A stretch of 38,755 nucleotides of DNA, taken from Nocardia gamkensis NBRC 108242 (GTDB taxonomy: Bacteria > Actinomycetota > Actinomycetes > Mycobacteriales > Mycobacteriaceae). This document shows, in pieces, positions 8,169 to 15,676 of the stretch. The notes below the pieces were generated by a model that was given only the letters and a program-made list of their open reading frames with translations, was not told the origin of the DNA and ran no database searches. The DNA lies in assembly GCF_001612985.1 (NCBI RefSeq), contig NZ_BDBM01000071.1, positions 1-38,755 on the forward strand. Direction: 5' to 3'. A program made the translations under genes and the position numbers. The number at the start of each line of letters is the position of its first letter. Position 1 is the stretch's first letter.

Positions 8169-9218
8169 ATGCGTTTCGGTCTCGACTACGCCGCGGGACG
8201 TCCGGGGGGCGCGGCGATTCGGGCGGCGGGGTACGACTTCGTGGTGCGGTATCTGTCCGAGGGTGGACCGAGCTTGCCCGGAAAGCTGCTCACCCCGGCC
8301 GAGGCGAACGATCTGCGGGCGCACGGAATCTCGATCGTCTCGAACTGGGAGACCACGGCCGCGCGGATGCTGGACGGCTACGGTGCGGGCATCGTGGACG
8401 CGCGCGCGGCCCTCGCCCAGGTACTGCGCTGCGGCGGCCGGGTGGACCGGCCGATCTATTTCTCGGCGGATTTCGACGCTTCACAGCAGGATCAGCTACG
8501 CGTCAACGCCTATCTGGACGGTGCGGCGACCGTGCTCGGCCGCGCGAACGTCGGTATCTACGGCGGGTACTGGGCGGTCAGCCGCGCACTGGACGCGGGG
8601 TACGCGACGTGGGCATGGCAGACCGACGCCTGGTCCGGCACGAACGTGGAGACCAGACGCGCGATCCATCAGACGCTGCGCCAGGTGACGGTCGGCGGCG
8701 TGCTTTGTGACGTGAACGAGGCCGAGACGACCGATTTCGGCCAGTGGGATTTCGTGGGACGGGAGGATCCGGACGTGACGCCGGAACAAGAGGAAGTGCT
8801 GCGCGACATCCAGATCCAGCTGCGCGGACCCGGCTTGTCGGGCTGGCCGCAACTGGGCGCCGACGCGGACGGCCGGAATCGGACGCTGGTGGACGGATTG
8901 GCCGCGGCACTGGCGCGAATCGCCGCATTGGAGCGCGAATCCGCCGAATTGCGAACGCAAGTCGGCGAATTGCGCACCGAGATCAGCGAACTGGAGGCGA
9001 CGACCGCCGAACTGACCGACCAGGTGGAACGTTGGAACGGGCGGCACTGGCCGTGGCCGCTGTCGCTGATCGAGGGTCCCGCGGCGCTGGTCGGCGAGCA
9101 GCTCGCGCGCTTGGAGGCCCTGTTGCCGGACCTGCCCGGGCTGCCTGGACACGACGGTGGCGTCCGGCGCGTGCCGGGCGGTGACGACGGACCGGCGGCG
9201 TTGACCTCGAAAAACTGA
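8169..9218 (+). CDS. DUF1906 glycoside-hydrolase-like protein with coiled-coil tail
   Basis: 349 residues from ATG 8169, with GGAGG ideally spaced. Residues 1-195 are a DUF1906 (Rv2525c-like) TIM-barrel domain: FGLDYAAGR at the start, NWETT near 59, YFSADFD at 97-103, IYGGYW at 130, WAWQTDAW at 148 and DVNEA at 181. The acidic residues Asp5, Asp101 and Asp181 sit where barrel hydrolases hold catalytic acids. Residues 243-290 form a heptad coiled coil rich in Leu, Glu and Arg, followed by a Pro/Gly-rich tail. No signal peptide is visible. Family members act on or near the cell wall, and related domains occur in actinophage lysins. The substrate is unknown. The gene stands alone. Confidence 0.8.
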   Translation: MRFGLDYAAGRPGGAAIRAAGYDFVVRYLSEGGPSLPGKLLTPAEANDLRAHGISIVSNWETTAARMLDGYGAGIVDARAALAQVLRCGGRVDRPIYFSADFDASQQDQLRVNAYLDGAATVLGRANVGIYGGYWAVSRALDAGYATWAWQTDAWSGTNVETRRAIHQTLRQVTVGGVLCDVNEAETTDFGQWDFVGREDPDVTPEQEEVLRDIQIQLRGPGLSGWPQLGADADGRNRTLVDGLAAALARIAALERESAELRTQVGELRTEISELEATTAELTDQVERWNGRHWPWPLSLIEGPAALVGEQLARLEALLPDLPGLPGHDGGVRRVPGGDDGPAALTSKN

Positions 9219-9696
9219 GTCTCACACCGGCGCGGCGATCGAAGCCGCGTAGCCCGGTGGACGAGAGCGACTCGGGAGAGCGGAAACCGGCGAACAGCCC
9301 CGGAATTGGCGATGGACGGGTTCTCTTGGAAACCAAGAGAACCCGCCCTCGACGACGAGGGTACCGGTATCGGGCTGTGAGCGCACCATTTTCGGTGAAC
9401 TTTTCCTCCGCCGAAAACCGACCATTGGTCCGGGATTCACCGCCTGGCTATCCGATCGCAATCGCTTCCCGCGCAATAGTGCGACGTGATGCGGGACACA
9501 TAGTTTGCTGAACATTAGCCTACACGCCTGATGGCTGGCCCAAAATTCTCCTCCGACGGCATCGACGTGGCCGTTTCCGGACGGTTGACCAGCGTCCTGC
9601 CCATCCGGAGCCACGTCGGCATCGGCCGAGCAATCGCCCGTCGAGACCAGGCGCTCGCGCGGCGAAGGGCTGCACGACGCTTTCGGCGCGTACCGC
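9219..9696. other. Convergent intergenic region, no gene seen
   Basis: This region lies between the stop of the DUF1906 gene and the stop of rpmF on the opposite strand. Short open frames on both strands lack start signals and protein-like composition. The only clear element is the hairpin at 9317-9345. The remainder, notably around 9390-9520, is AT-richer than the flanks but I recognise nothing in it. Confidence 0.55.
9317..9345. terminator. Perfect 13-bp hairpin, probable bidirectional terminator
   Basis: The arm CGGGTTCTCTTGG is followed by AAA and its exact reverse complement. It lies between converging genes, 98 bp after the DUF1906 stop. There is no T-run on either side, which is common for actinobacterial hairpin terminators. 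A protein-binding palindrome is the alternative. Confidence 0.6.
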
Positions 9697-9870
9697 TCAG
9701 AGCTTCTCGACGTCGATCAGGCCGCGCCGTACGGCCGCGACCAACCGGCGCGGCACCTTGTGCACGACGCCCGCGACGGTCACCGGCACCAGATCCACCG
9801 GCGCGGCCTTCCAATTCGACCGGCGGCTGCGAGTGTTCGACCGCGACATCCTCCGCTTCGGTACCGCCAT
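9697..9870 (-). CDS. rpmF: 50S ribosomal protein L32, cysteine-free paralogue
   Basis: 57 residues beginning MAVPKRRMSRSNTRSRR, the L32 signature. The zinc-ribbon cysteines of C+ type L32 are absent: the protein contains no Cys. It starts 1 nt after the rpmE2 stop, so it is the last gene of the mrf-rpmE2-rpmF operon. As a C- paralogue it should replace a zinc-bearing L32 when zinc is scarce. A longer upstream frame is not credible, because it overlaps rpmE2 with unrelated sequence. Confidence 0.9.
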   Translation of the reverse strand: MAVPKRRMSRSNTRSRRSNWKAAPVDLVPVTVAGVVHKVPRRLVAAVRRGLIDVEKL

Positions 9871-9871
9871 C

Positions 9872-10132
9872 TCAGGATTCCTTCCGTGCGCGCTTGCCGT
9901 ATTTGCGTTCGAACTTCTCCACCCGGCCCTGAGTGTCCAGCACGCGGTGCGCACCGGTCCAGAACGGGTGCGAGTCGGCGGTGACGTCCACCGTCAGCAG
10001 TGGATAGGTGTTGCCGTCCGCCCACTCCACGGTGCGCGTGCCGGTGGCAGTGGACCGGGTGAGAAATCGCTTGCCGGTGTTCACGTCCTCGAAGACCACC
10101 AAGTGGTAGTCCGGGTGGATCCCTTTCTTCAT
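9872..10132 (-). CDS. rpmE2: 50S ribosomal protein L31 type B (zinc-independent)
   Basis: 86 residues with the type B hallmarks: start MKKGIHPDYHLVVFEDVNTG, the central SHPFWTG and a Lys/Arg-rich end. It has no cysteine, whereas type A L31 binds zinc through a CxxC pair. Its ATG overlaps the mrf stop (ATGA), so it is translationally coupled to mrf. Type B L31 is generally de-repressed by Zur under zinc limitation and displaces type A from the ribosome, freeing zinc. Confidence 0.95.
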   Translation of the reverse strand: MKKGIHPDYHLVVFEDVNTGKRFLTRSTATGTRTVEWADGNTYPLLTVDVTADSHPFWTGAHRVLDTQGRVEKFERKYGKRARKES

Positions 10133-11469
10133 TTCGCCTCTCCTCTCGGGCTTTTCGCGTCCTCTACGGGTTGTCCCGGTTGGTCGCCGTTCGCGCACGG
10201 GTCGGCGTGCCATTCCCCGAACGGGTCCTCCCACTGGGCGACTCGCTCCGGCGCCCGCTCGACCAGCCTCAGTTCGTCGTCCTCCACCAGCGCCCAGTGC
10301 AGCGCTTCGCGGATCTCCGCCGGATCGGCGTCGTGCACGAGGATCGACAGCGAGACGTCCCGGTCCCCGAATCGCTCGTCCCAGCGCAGGGCGGCCATCG
10401 CGCGGCGCTCCGGATCGGCTTCGGCCAGTTCCTCTTCCGGCAGCGCGGCCAGCCAGCGCCCGGCACCGCCCACCCGCAGGCCGCCACCAGCGGATTCGAG
10501 CCACACCACCTCGTCGGGCTGGGTGGCCAGCCAGACGCGCCCGCGCGCGGTGACCACGCCCTCGAGCAACACGTCGAGAGCCTGGTGCAAGCGGGCGGGA
10601 TGGAAGGGCCGCGCAGCGGCGAACTCCACGAGTTCGACGCCGTAGTCACCGGTCAAGGGCGGTCGGCCACGCAGCAGCGGCGCGTGCGCGTCGAAGATCC
10701 TGCCGCGGCGCGAATCGGCGGGGACGCGCGTGAGCAGCGTTTCGGCCAGCGCGGGGGTGATGGAGTCCGGCTCGTCCACCCAGGCGATCGGCGCGCCGGG
10801 GACCAACCGGGCCAGGACGGCGGCGAGTTTGCCGCGGTCGACCGCCATGTCCGCGAGCAGCGCTTCGGGCGTGACGGCGCCCAAGGCGATGACGGCATCG
10901 GCGAAATCGACCTGCCCGACCGCGACCTGCGCCACCGTGCGGTCGTCGTCGGCGGCGGCGAGGCCGCGTTCGGCGAGCGTCTCGTCCCCGGTCGCGTCGG
11001 GAAGCCAGGCGCCCGCGTCCAAGCAGGTGACAACCGCGTCCACCCGTACGTCGCGCCCGGCCGGGCCGTCGACGCGGCCGTGCACGCCGGCGACCACGAC
11101 ATGCTCGATGGCCTGGCACACCGCTTCCGCCTCGAACGCCGGGTCCAGCGCCAGCACGATGCGCTCCACCGATTCACGCTGGGAGAGAGTGCGCAACAGC
11201 GGAAGCAGATCCATCCGCAGCGTGCACGAGACGCAGCCGTGCGCGAGTTCGAGCACCGCCGAGGTCTCCCGCGTCGCGGTGCGCACCGTGCGGTGCACGA
11301 TGCCTTCCCGCAGCTGCGTCAGATCGTGGCGGACCACGATGGTGCCCGGAGCCATGCCCAGCACCGCGGCCGCGCGATCGACGCCCGTCGCGGCGAGTCC
11401 CGCGAAACCGGCGAGCACCACCACGGGCGTTCTGCGGTCGGACTCGGGTGGGGAATCTGCCGCCGCCAC
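10129..11469 (-). CDS. mrf: Mrf-like CobW/COG0523 protein (ribosome hibernation factor recruiter)
   Basis: 446 residues from GTG 11469, with AAAGGAG 6 nt upstream. It is a COG0523 relative: an N-terminal NTPase-type domain, a CVSC motif at 79-82 in HGCVSCTLRMDLL, and a CobW C-terminal domain containing RPFHPARLH and WLESAGGGLRVGGAG. The end EDPFGEWHADPC matches mycobacterial Mrf (Rv0106) as I recall it. In mycobacteria Mrf is made with the C- ribosomal proteins and brings the hibernation factor MPY to ribosomes when zinc is depleted. The Walker A loop is degenerate: residues 21-29 read GFAGLAATG without the Lys, so GTP hydrolysis is doubtful. It is the first gene of a minus-strand operon with rpmE2 and rpmF, divergent from rpmB. 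Confidence 0.82.
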   Translation of the reverse strand: MAAADSPPESDRRTPVVVLAGFAGLAATGVDRAAAVLGMAPGTIVVRHDLTQLREGIVHRTVRTATRETSAVLELAHGCVSCTLRMDLLPLLRTLSQRESVERIVLALDPAFEAEAVCQAIEHVVVAGVHGRVDGPAGRDVRVDAVVTCLDAGAWLPDATGDETLAERGLAAADDDRTVAQVAVGQVDFADAVIALGAVTPEALLADMAVDRGKLAAVLARLVPGAPIAWVDEPDSITPALAETLLTRVPADSRRGRIFDAHAPLLRGRPPLTGDYGVELVEFAAARPFHPARLHQALDVLLEGVVTARGRVWLATQPDEVVWLESAGGGLRVGGAGRWLAALPEEELAEADPERRAMAALRWDERFGDRDVSLSILVHDADPAEIREALHWALVEDDELRLVERAPERVAQWEDPFGEWHADPCANGDQPGQPVEDAKSPRGEAK

Positions 11470-11482
11470 CGGAACTCCTTTC

Positions 11483-11497
11483 AGTAACGATTTTCAT
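11483..11497 (-). promoter_or_regulatory. Candidate Zur box, mrf side
   Basis: On the minus strand this reads ATGAAAATCGTTACT, an imperfect AT-rich palindrome in a very GC-rich setting, about 14 bp before the mrf start. It shares the GAAAAT half-site with the box at 11538-11552. Mycobacterial Zur sites are TGAxAATxATTxTCA-like palindromes. Binding is inferred. Confidence 0.65.
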
Positions 11498-11537
11498 TTG
11501 CTGTAGGGCAACGGTACATTGCTGGACAGCCGTTGTC

Positions 11538-11552
11538 GAAAATGATTGTCAT
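11538..11552 (+). promoter_or_regulatory. Candidate Zur box, rpmB side
   Basis: GAAAATGATTGTCAT (plus strand) is close to a palindrome centred on the middle G and lies about 19 bp before the rpmB start. Read on the other strand, TGACAATCATTTTC fits the mycobacterial Zur pattern well. Together with 11483-11497 it would let Zur repress both divergent operons when zinc is sufficient. Confidence 0.75.
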
Positions 11553-11570
11553 CTACTGGAGGGAGTCCGG

Positions 11571-11807
11571 ATGTCGGCCCACTGCCAGGTCACCGGGCGC
11601 AAGCCCGGCTTCGGTAAGTCCGTGTCGCACTCGCACAAGCGGACCAGCCGCCGCTGGAACCCGAACGTCCAGCGCAAGACCTACTACCTGCCCAGCGAAG
11701 GCCGGCGCGTCACGCTGACCGTCTCCGCCAAGGGCATCAAGACCATCGACCGGGACGGGATCGAGGCCGTGGTGGCCCGGCTCCGGGCCCGCGGCGACAA
11801 GATCTGA
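11571..11807 (+). CDS. rpmB: 50S ribosomal protein L28, C- paralogue
   Basis: 78 residues, first gene of the plus-strand zinc-starvation operon, with GGAGGGAG 5 nt before ATG 11571. The family signature CQVTGRKPGFGKSVSHSHKR is at the N-terminus and LPSEGRRVTLTVSAKGIKTID is in the middle. Only one Cys (residue 5) is present, so no four-cysteine zinc site can form, consistent with the C- type. It is followed after 10 nt by rpmG. Confidence 0.93.
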   Translation: MSAHCQVTGRKPGFGKSVSHSHKRTSRRWNPNVQRKTYYLPSEGRRVTLTVSAKGIKTIDRDGIEAVVARLRARGDKI

Positions 11808-11817
11808 GGAGCGACCC

Positions 11818-11988
11818 ATGGCGTCGAAATCGACCGACATCCGCCCGATCGTCAAGCTGAAGTCCACGGCGGGCACCGGGTACACCTACGTGACCCGCAA
11901 GAATCGCCGCAACGACCCGGACCGCCTGGTACTGCGCAAGTACGACCCGGTGGTGCGCAAGCACGTCGACTTCCGCGAGGAGCGCTGA
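11818..11988 (+). CDS. rpmG: 50S ribosomal protein L33, C- paralogue
   Basis: 56 residues with L33 hallmarks: IRPIVKLKSTAGTGYTYVT, then RKNRRNDPDRLVLRKYDP and a C-terminal HVDFREE. It contains no Cys, so the two CxxC pairs of zinc-bearing L33 are lost. GAGGAG precedes ATG 11818. It is separated by 1 nt from rpsN, so the genes are tightly co-translated. Confidence 0.95.
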   Translation: MASKSTDIRPIVKLKSTAGTGYTYVTRKNRRNDPDRLVLRKYDPVVRKHVDFREER

Positions 11989-11989
11989 G

Positions 11990-12295
11990 ATGGCCAAGAA
12001 GTCGAAGATCGCGCGCGATCAGCAGCGCAGGACGATCGTGGCGCGCTACGCGGCACGCCGCGCCGAGCTGAAGGATCTCATCCGGAAGCCGGATACGCCG
12101 GAGTCCGAACGCGCGGCGGCCCGGGCAGAACTGCGCAAGCAGCCGCGCGATGCCAGTCCGGTACGATTGCGCAATCGGGACGCCGCCGACGGACGACCGC
12201 GCGGTCATCTCCGGAAGTTCGGACTCTCCCGTGTGCGTGTGCGCGAGATGGCCCACCGGGGCGAATTGCCCGGTGTGCGCAAATCGAGCTGGTAG
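11990..12295 (+). CDS. rpsN: 30S ribosomal protein S14, long C- paralogue
   Basis: 101 residues, the long zinc-free form; zinc-bearing S14 is about 61 residues with two CxxC pairs. It starts MAKKSKIARDQQRR and has the C-terminal signature GRPRGHLRKFGLSRVRVREMA, ending in KSSW. No Cys is present. It begins 1 nt after the rpmG stop and is part of the presumed Zur-repressed operon. Confidence 0.95.
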   Translation: MAKKSKIARDQQRRTIVARYAARRAELKDLIRKPDTPESERAAARAELRKQPRDASPVRLRNRDAADGRPRGHLRKFGLSRVRVREMAHRGELPGVRKSSW

Positions 12296-12327
12296 ACAAC
12301 CACTGATCTCGAGAAGGAACTCGTCAT

Positions 12328-12582
12328 ATGGCAGTCAAGCGAGCACCGTCGAAGAAGGTCCGCGCCGAACAGGCCCGCCGTCCGAAGAAGAACCCGCTCA
12401 TCGCCGCCGGCATCGAGACGGTCGACTACAAAGACGTGAACCTGCTGCGTACGTTCATCTCCGATCGCGGCAAGATCCGCAGCCGCCGGGTCACCGGGCT
12501 CACCCCGCAGCAGCAGCGCCAGGTCGCTGTCGCGGTGAAGAACGCCCGTGAGATGGCCCTGCTGCCGTTCACCAGCCGGTAG
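12328..12582 (+). CDS. rpsR: 30S ribosomal protein S18, C- paralogue
   Basis: 84 residues, last gene of the operon, 32 nt after rpsN, with a GAAGGA ribosome binding site. S18 features: VDYKDVNLLRTFISDRGKIR, then RRVTGLTPQQQRQVAVAVKNAREMALLPF. It contains no Cys. A strong hairpin terminator follows about 30 nt after the stop. Confidence 0.95.
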   Translation: MAVKRAPSKKVRAEQARRPKKNPLIAAGIETVDYKDVNLLRTFISDRGKIRSRRVTGLTPQQQRQVAVAVKNAREMALLPFTSR

Positions 12583-12609
12583 GCCGACCGCGCGAGACGA
12601 GCGAAGCGG

Positions 12610-12643
12610 AAAGACCCCCGATGCGTGCGCACCGGGGGTCTTT
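12610..12643 (+). terminator. Rho-independent terminator of the rpmB-rpsR operon
   Basis: An 11-bp perfect stem (AAAGACCCCCG with CGGGGGTCTTT) and 12-nt loop end in a short T-run, 28 nt after the rpsR stop. It can also serve the converging lectin gene. Confidence 0.85.
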
Positions 12644-12670
12644 GTCATCGCGGTGACCGGACCGGCCGGA

Positions 12671-13255
12671 TCACGGGATGGTCAGCACCTGGCCGGGGTT
12701 GATCGCGTCCGGGTTCGGGATGCCGCTGGCGTCCGCGATCTCCTGGTAGCGGTTTCCGTCGCCGTAGAAACGCTCGGCGATCGCCCACAGGGTGTCGCCC
12801 GGCTCGACGGTGTAGGTGCGCGGCTCGGGAGCCGGAGGCGGAGGCGGCACCTCCTCGGCGGCCGGAGCCGCGACCTGTTCGGGCTCCGGCGCCTGCTCCG
12901 GTTCCGGGGCGGGCAGCGGAGTGTCGGTGTGGGTGCCGGAAGCCCACAGCGCGCCGCCGTCGGCGCCGTACAGCACGACGTTGCGATCGGCCTGCACGAC
13001 GAGCCGATCGGCCGCCCGGCCGTTGGTCTCGGTCGCCCACGCGGCGCCGTCGCTCTTGTAGAGCACGAAGTTGCCGTCCTCCTGGAGCACGGCCCGCTCG
13101 ACGCCCTGATCATGAGTTTGGGTGGCCCACACCACATTTCCGCCCGGCTCGGACAGCACTAGATTGCCGTCGTCCTGCAAAGTGAGGGTGTAGGCCCCGC
13201 CCTGGAGCGATTGCCCCCGCCCGAGTTCTTCGCCTACGCGCAGCGTGTCGACCAC
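12671..13255 (-). CDS. Bulb-type mannose-lectin domain fused to LysM
   Basis: 194 residues from GTG 13255, with AAGGAAG just upstream; the longer frame lacks a better start. Residues 1-110 are a B-lectin beta-prism with three sugar-site motifs of the pattern QxDxNxVxY. QEDGNFVLY (58-66) and QADRNVVLY (88-96) are intact; QDDGNLVLS (27-35) has lost the Tyr. A Pro/Glu-rich linker (about 111-146) leads to a C-terminal LysM domain (147-193: TYTVEPGDTLWAIAERFYG, ending NPGQVLTIP). B-lectins bind alpha-mannose and LysM binds peptidoglycan or chitin, so the protein could bridge mannosylated glycans and wall. No signal peptide or membrane helix is visible, so export is unexplained. Confidence 0.85.
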   Translation of the reverse strand: MVDTLRVGEELGRGQSLQGGAYTLTLQDDGNLVLSEPGGNVVWATQTHDQGVERAVLQEDGNFVLYKSDGAAWATETNGRAADRLVVQADRNVVLYGADGGALWASGTHTDTPLPAPEPEQAPEPEQVAAPAAEEVPPPPPAPEPRTYTVEPGDTLWAIAERFYGDGNRYQEIADASGIPNPDAINPGQVLTIP

Positions 13256-13466
13256 GATACTTCCTTTCCAGAAAAAGCTGGTAGAGCATCCGACATGGAC
13301 GCGCGCCACCACGTCCCGGCGCGCATCCCCGCAGAACTTACTGCCCCCGAACGGTTTTCGGAGCTGTTACGCGCAGGGTTCGCGGAACGTTCACTGTGGG
13401 GTTCGTCCCAGTGCGAACGCACCCGCGGTGCGCTACGCGACGCGACGCCGGGACTAGGGTGGCGGT

Positions 13467-13928
13467 ATGGATCGGATCCAGGCCGGACGCGCCGCCACAG
13501 CTGTCGCCGTAGTACTCGCCTGCCTCGCCGCCGGGGGCTGCGGCGGCTCCGGCGACGCGGGGGCACCGCAGAGCACGAGCGCCACGTCGAGCGCCGCGCC
13601 GCAGACGCCGATCGAGGATCCACGCGGGAACCAGGGCAACGAGTTCACCGCCGATCCGGCCGTCGTCGGCGCGCACCCGATCCCCTTCCGATCGTGGACT
13701 CGCTTGGCGGACAACAAGATAGCGGTGAACTTCGAAACCGGGTCGCCGGAGTGCTATGGCGTGGACGCCACGGTCACCGAGACCGCGTCGACGGTCACCG
13801 TCGAACTGCGCTCGGGCAGCCGCGCCGAGGCGGTCGGCCGGATGTGCACGATGATCGCGGTCTTCGGCACCCTGGAGGTGCCGCTGAAAGAACCGCTCGG
13901 CAACCGCACCGTGCTCAGCGCGGCCTAG
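13467..13928 (+). CDS. Small secreted lipoprotein, unknown function
   Basis: 153 residues. The N-terminus is a lipoprotein signal: MDRIQAGR, a hydrophobic core TAVAVVLACLAA, and a lipobox ending AGGC (Cys about 26), then a Ser/Thr/Ala-rich spacer. The mature domain (about 60-150) has two cysteines (CYG and MCT) that may form a disulfide, and alternating strands (KIAVNFETGS, TVTVELRSG). It resembles many small actinobacterial lipoproteins; I cannot name the family. It is transcribed away from the lectin-LysM gene across a 211-bp gap. Confidence 0.75.
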   Translation: MDRIQAGRAATAVAVVLACLAAGGCGGSGDAGAPQSTSATSSAAPQTPIEDPRGNQGNEFTADPAVVGAHPIPFRSWTRLADNKIAVNFETGSPECYGVDATVTETASTVTVELRSGSRAEAVGRMCTMIAVFGTLEVPLKEPLGNRTVLSAA

Positions 13929-13933
13929 GACGA

Positions 13934-13966
13934 CGTGCGGCACGGCCGGGGACTCCGCGCCGCACG
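13934..13966 (+). terminator. Weak hairpin after the lipoprotein gene
   Basis: An 8-bp stem (CGTGCGGC with GCCGCACG) and 17-nt loop begin 5 nt after the lipoprotein stop. There is no T-run, so this is a possible terminator only. Confidence 0.35.
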
Positions 13967-14054
13967 GATTCGCCTCCGCCTTCCCACCCGGGAGGCCAGG
14001 TAGCTACCGGCTTGCGCCGATGTTCCACGGCCGCGTCATCTCCGGTGGAACCAA

Positions 14055-14089
14055 AACGCCGCGTCGGACCTTCGATCCGACGCGGCGTT
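14055..14089 (-). terminator. Rho-independent terminator of purH
   Basis: A 14-bp perfect stem (AACGCCGCGTCGGA and its complement) with a 7-nt loop lies 16 nt beyond the purH stop. On the minus strand it runs into TTTT, a proper U-tract. Confidence 0.85.
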
Positions 14090-14104
14090 CCAGGACTACC
14101 GATC

Positions 14105-15676
14105 TCAGTGGGCGAAGTGGCGGGCCCCGGTGAGATAGAGGGTGACGCCGGCCTCGCGAGCGAGGTCGATGGTCTCCTGGTCGCGCACCGAACCACCGGG
14201 CTGCACGATGGCGCGGACACCGGCCTGGATGAGGGTCTGCGGACCGTCCGGGAACGGGAAGTAGGCGTCGGAGGCCGCCACCGAGCCCTTGGCGCGGTCC
14301 CCGGCCCGCTGGACCGCGAGGCCGACCGCATCCACGCGGTTGACCTGGCCCATCCCGACACCCACCGAAGCACCCTCGTGCGCAAGCAGGATCGCGTTGG
14401 ACTTCACGGCCCGGCAAGCGCGCCAGGCGAACGCCAGATCGGCGAGCGTTTCGGCGTCGGCGGGCTCGCCCGCGGCCAGGGTCCAATCGGCCGGGTCGTC
14501 GCCCGGCGCGTCCAGCACGTCGCGCTGTTGCAGCAGGACGCCGCCGCTGATCGGGCGCAGCTCGGCGCCCGCGCGCCGCGGCGGCTCGGCGACGAGGATG
14601 CGCACGTTCTTCTTGCGCTGCAACACTTCCACCGCGCCGTCTGCGTAGGACGGCGCGACGATGACCTCGGTGAAGATCTCGGCGACCTGCTCGGCCATCT
14701 CCACGGTGACCTCACGGTTGGTGGCGATCACGCCGCCGAACGCGCTGACCGGGTCGCAGGCGTGCGCCTTGCGGTGCGCCTCGGCGATGTCGGCGCCGAG
14801 GGCGATGCCGCACGGGTTGGCGTGCTTGATGATCGCGACGGCCGGGGCCTCGTGGTCATGGGCGGCGCGCCAGGCCGCGTCGGCGTCGACGTAGTTGTTG
14901 TACGACATCTCCTTGCCGTGCAACTGCCGCGCCTGCGCCAGTCCGAGGCTGCCGTCGCCGTTGGTGTACAGGGCGGCGGACTGATGCGGGTTCTCGCCGT
15001 AGCGCAGCACCGCCGACCGCGCCCAGGTGCCGCCGAGCCATTCGGGGAACCGGATCGCCGTGTCCTCGGCCGCGTCGCCCGTGGCCAGCACGTTGGTCAT
15101 CCAGCTCGCGACCGCCACGTCATAACTCGCGGTGTGCTGGAACGCCTTGGCCGCCAGGGCCGTGCGCTCGGCCAGCGTGAAACCGCCGGACTTCACCGCG
15201 GCCAGCACGTCGTCGTAGTCGCCGCTGTCGACGACCACCGCCACCGAGGGATGGTTCTTGGCCGCGGCGCGCACCATGGACGGCCCGCCGATATCGATCT
15301 GCTCCACGCACTCGTCCGGGGTCGCCCCGCTCGCCACGGTCTGGGTGAACGGGTAGAGGTTGACCACCACCAGCTGGAACGCCTCGACGCCGAGCTCGAC
15401 GAGCTGGTCGACGTGCTCCTGCTTGCGCGAGTCCGCCAGGATGCCCGCGTGCACCCGCGGGTGCAGGGTCTTGACCCGGCCGTCCAGGGTCTCCGGGAAC
15501 CCGGTCAGGTCCTCGACCTTGGTCACCGGGATGCCCGCGTCCGCGATCTTGCCCGCGGTGGAACCGGTCGAGACCAGCTCGATGCCCGCGGCGTGCAGAC
15601 CGGTCGCGAGCTCCACGAGACCCGTCTTGTCGTAGACGCTCACCAGCGCCCTGCTGATCGGCTTGCGTTCACTCAC
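14105..15676 (-). CDS. purH: Bifunctional AICAR formyltransferase / IMP cyclohydrolase
   Basis: 523 residues, normal for PurH. It carries out the last two steps of IMP synthesis: formylation of AICAR with 10-formyl-tetrahydrofolate, then ring closure. The N-terminal MGS-like cyclohydrolase domain (about 1-200) has STGSTAGKI, VEDLTGFPETLDGRVKTLHP and IDIGGPSM. The C-terminal transformylase domain has RYGENPHQ and the catalytic KHANPCG (Lys284, His285). The start is a GTG overlapping the purN stop as GTGA. It is the last gene of perM-purN-purH on the minus strand. Confidence 0.97.
   Translation of the reverse strand: MSERKPISRALVSVYDKTGLVELATGLHAAGIELVSTGSTAGKIADAGIPVTKVEDLTGFPETLDGRVKTLHPRVHAGILADSRKQEHVDQLVELGVEAFQLVVVNLYPFTQTVASGATPDECVEQIDIGGPSMVRAAAKNHPSVAVVVDSGDYDDVLAAVKSGGFTLAERTALAAKAFQHTASYDVAVASWMTNVLATGDAAEDTAIRFPEWLGGTWARSAVLRYGENPHQSAALYTNGDGSLGLAQARQLHGKEMSYNNYVDADAAWRAAHDHEAPAVAIIKHANPCGIALGADIAEAHRKAHACDPVSAFGGVIATNREVTVEMAEQVAEIFTEVIVAPSYADGAVEVLQRKKNVRILVAEPPRRAGAELRPISGGVLLQQRDVLDAPGDDPADWTLAAGEPADAETLADLAFAWRACRAVKSNAILLAHEGASVGVGMGQVNRVDAVGLAVQRAGDRAKGSVAASDAYFPFPDGPQTLIQAGVRAIVQPGGSVRDQETIDLAREAGVTLYLTGARHFAH

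Noticed and set aside
9531..9932. Plus-strand 133-codon frame before and across rpmF
   Set aside because: Arg-rich, lacks a ribosome binding site and overlaps rpmF and rpmE2 in antisense.
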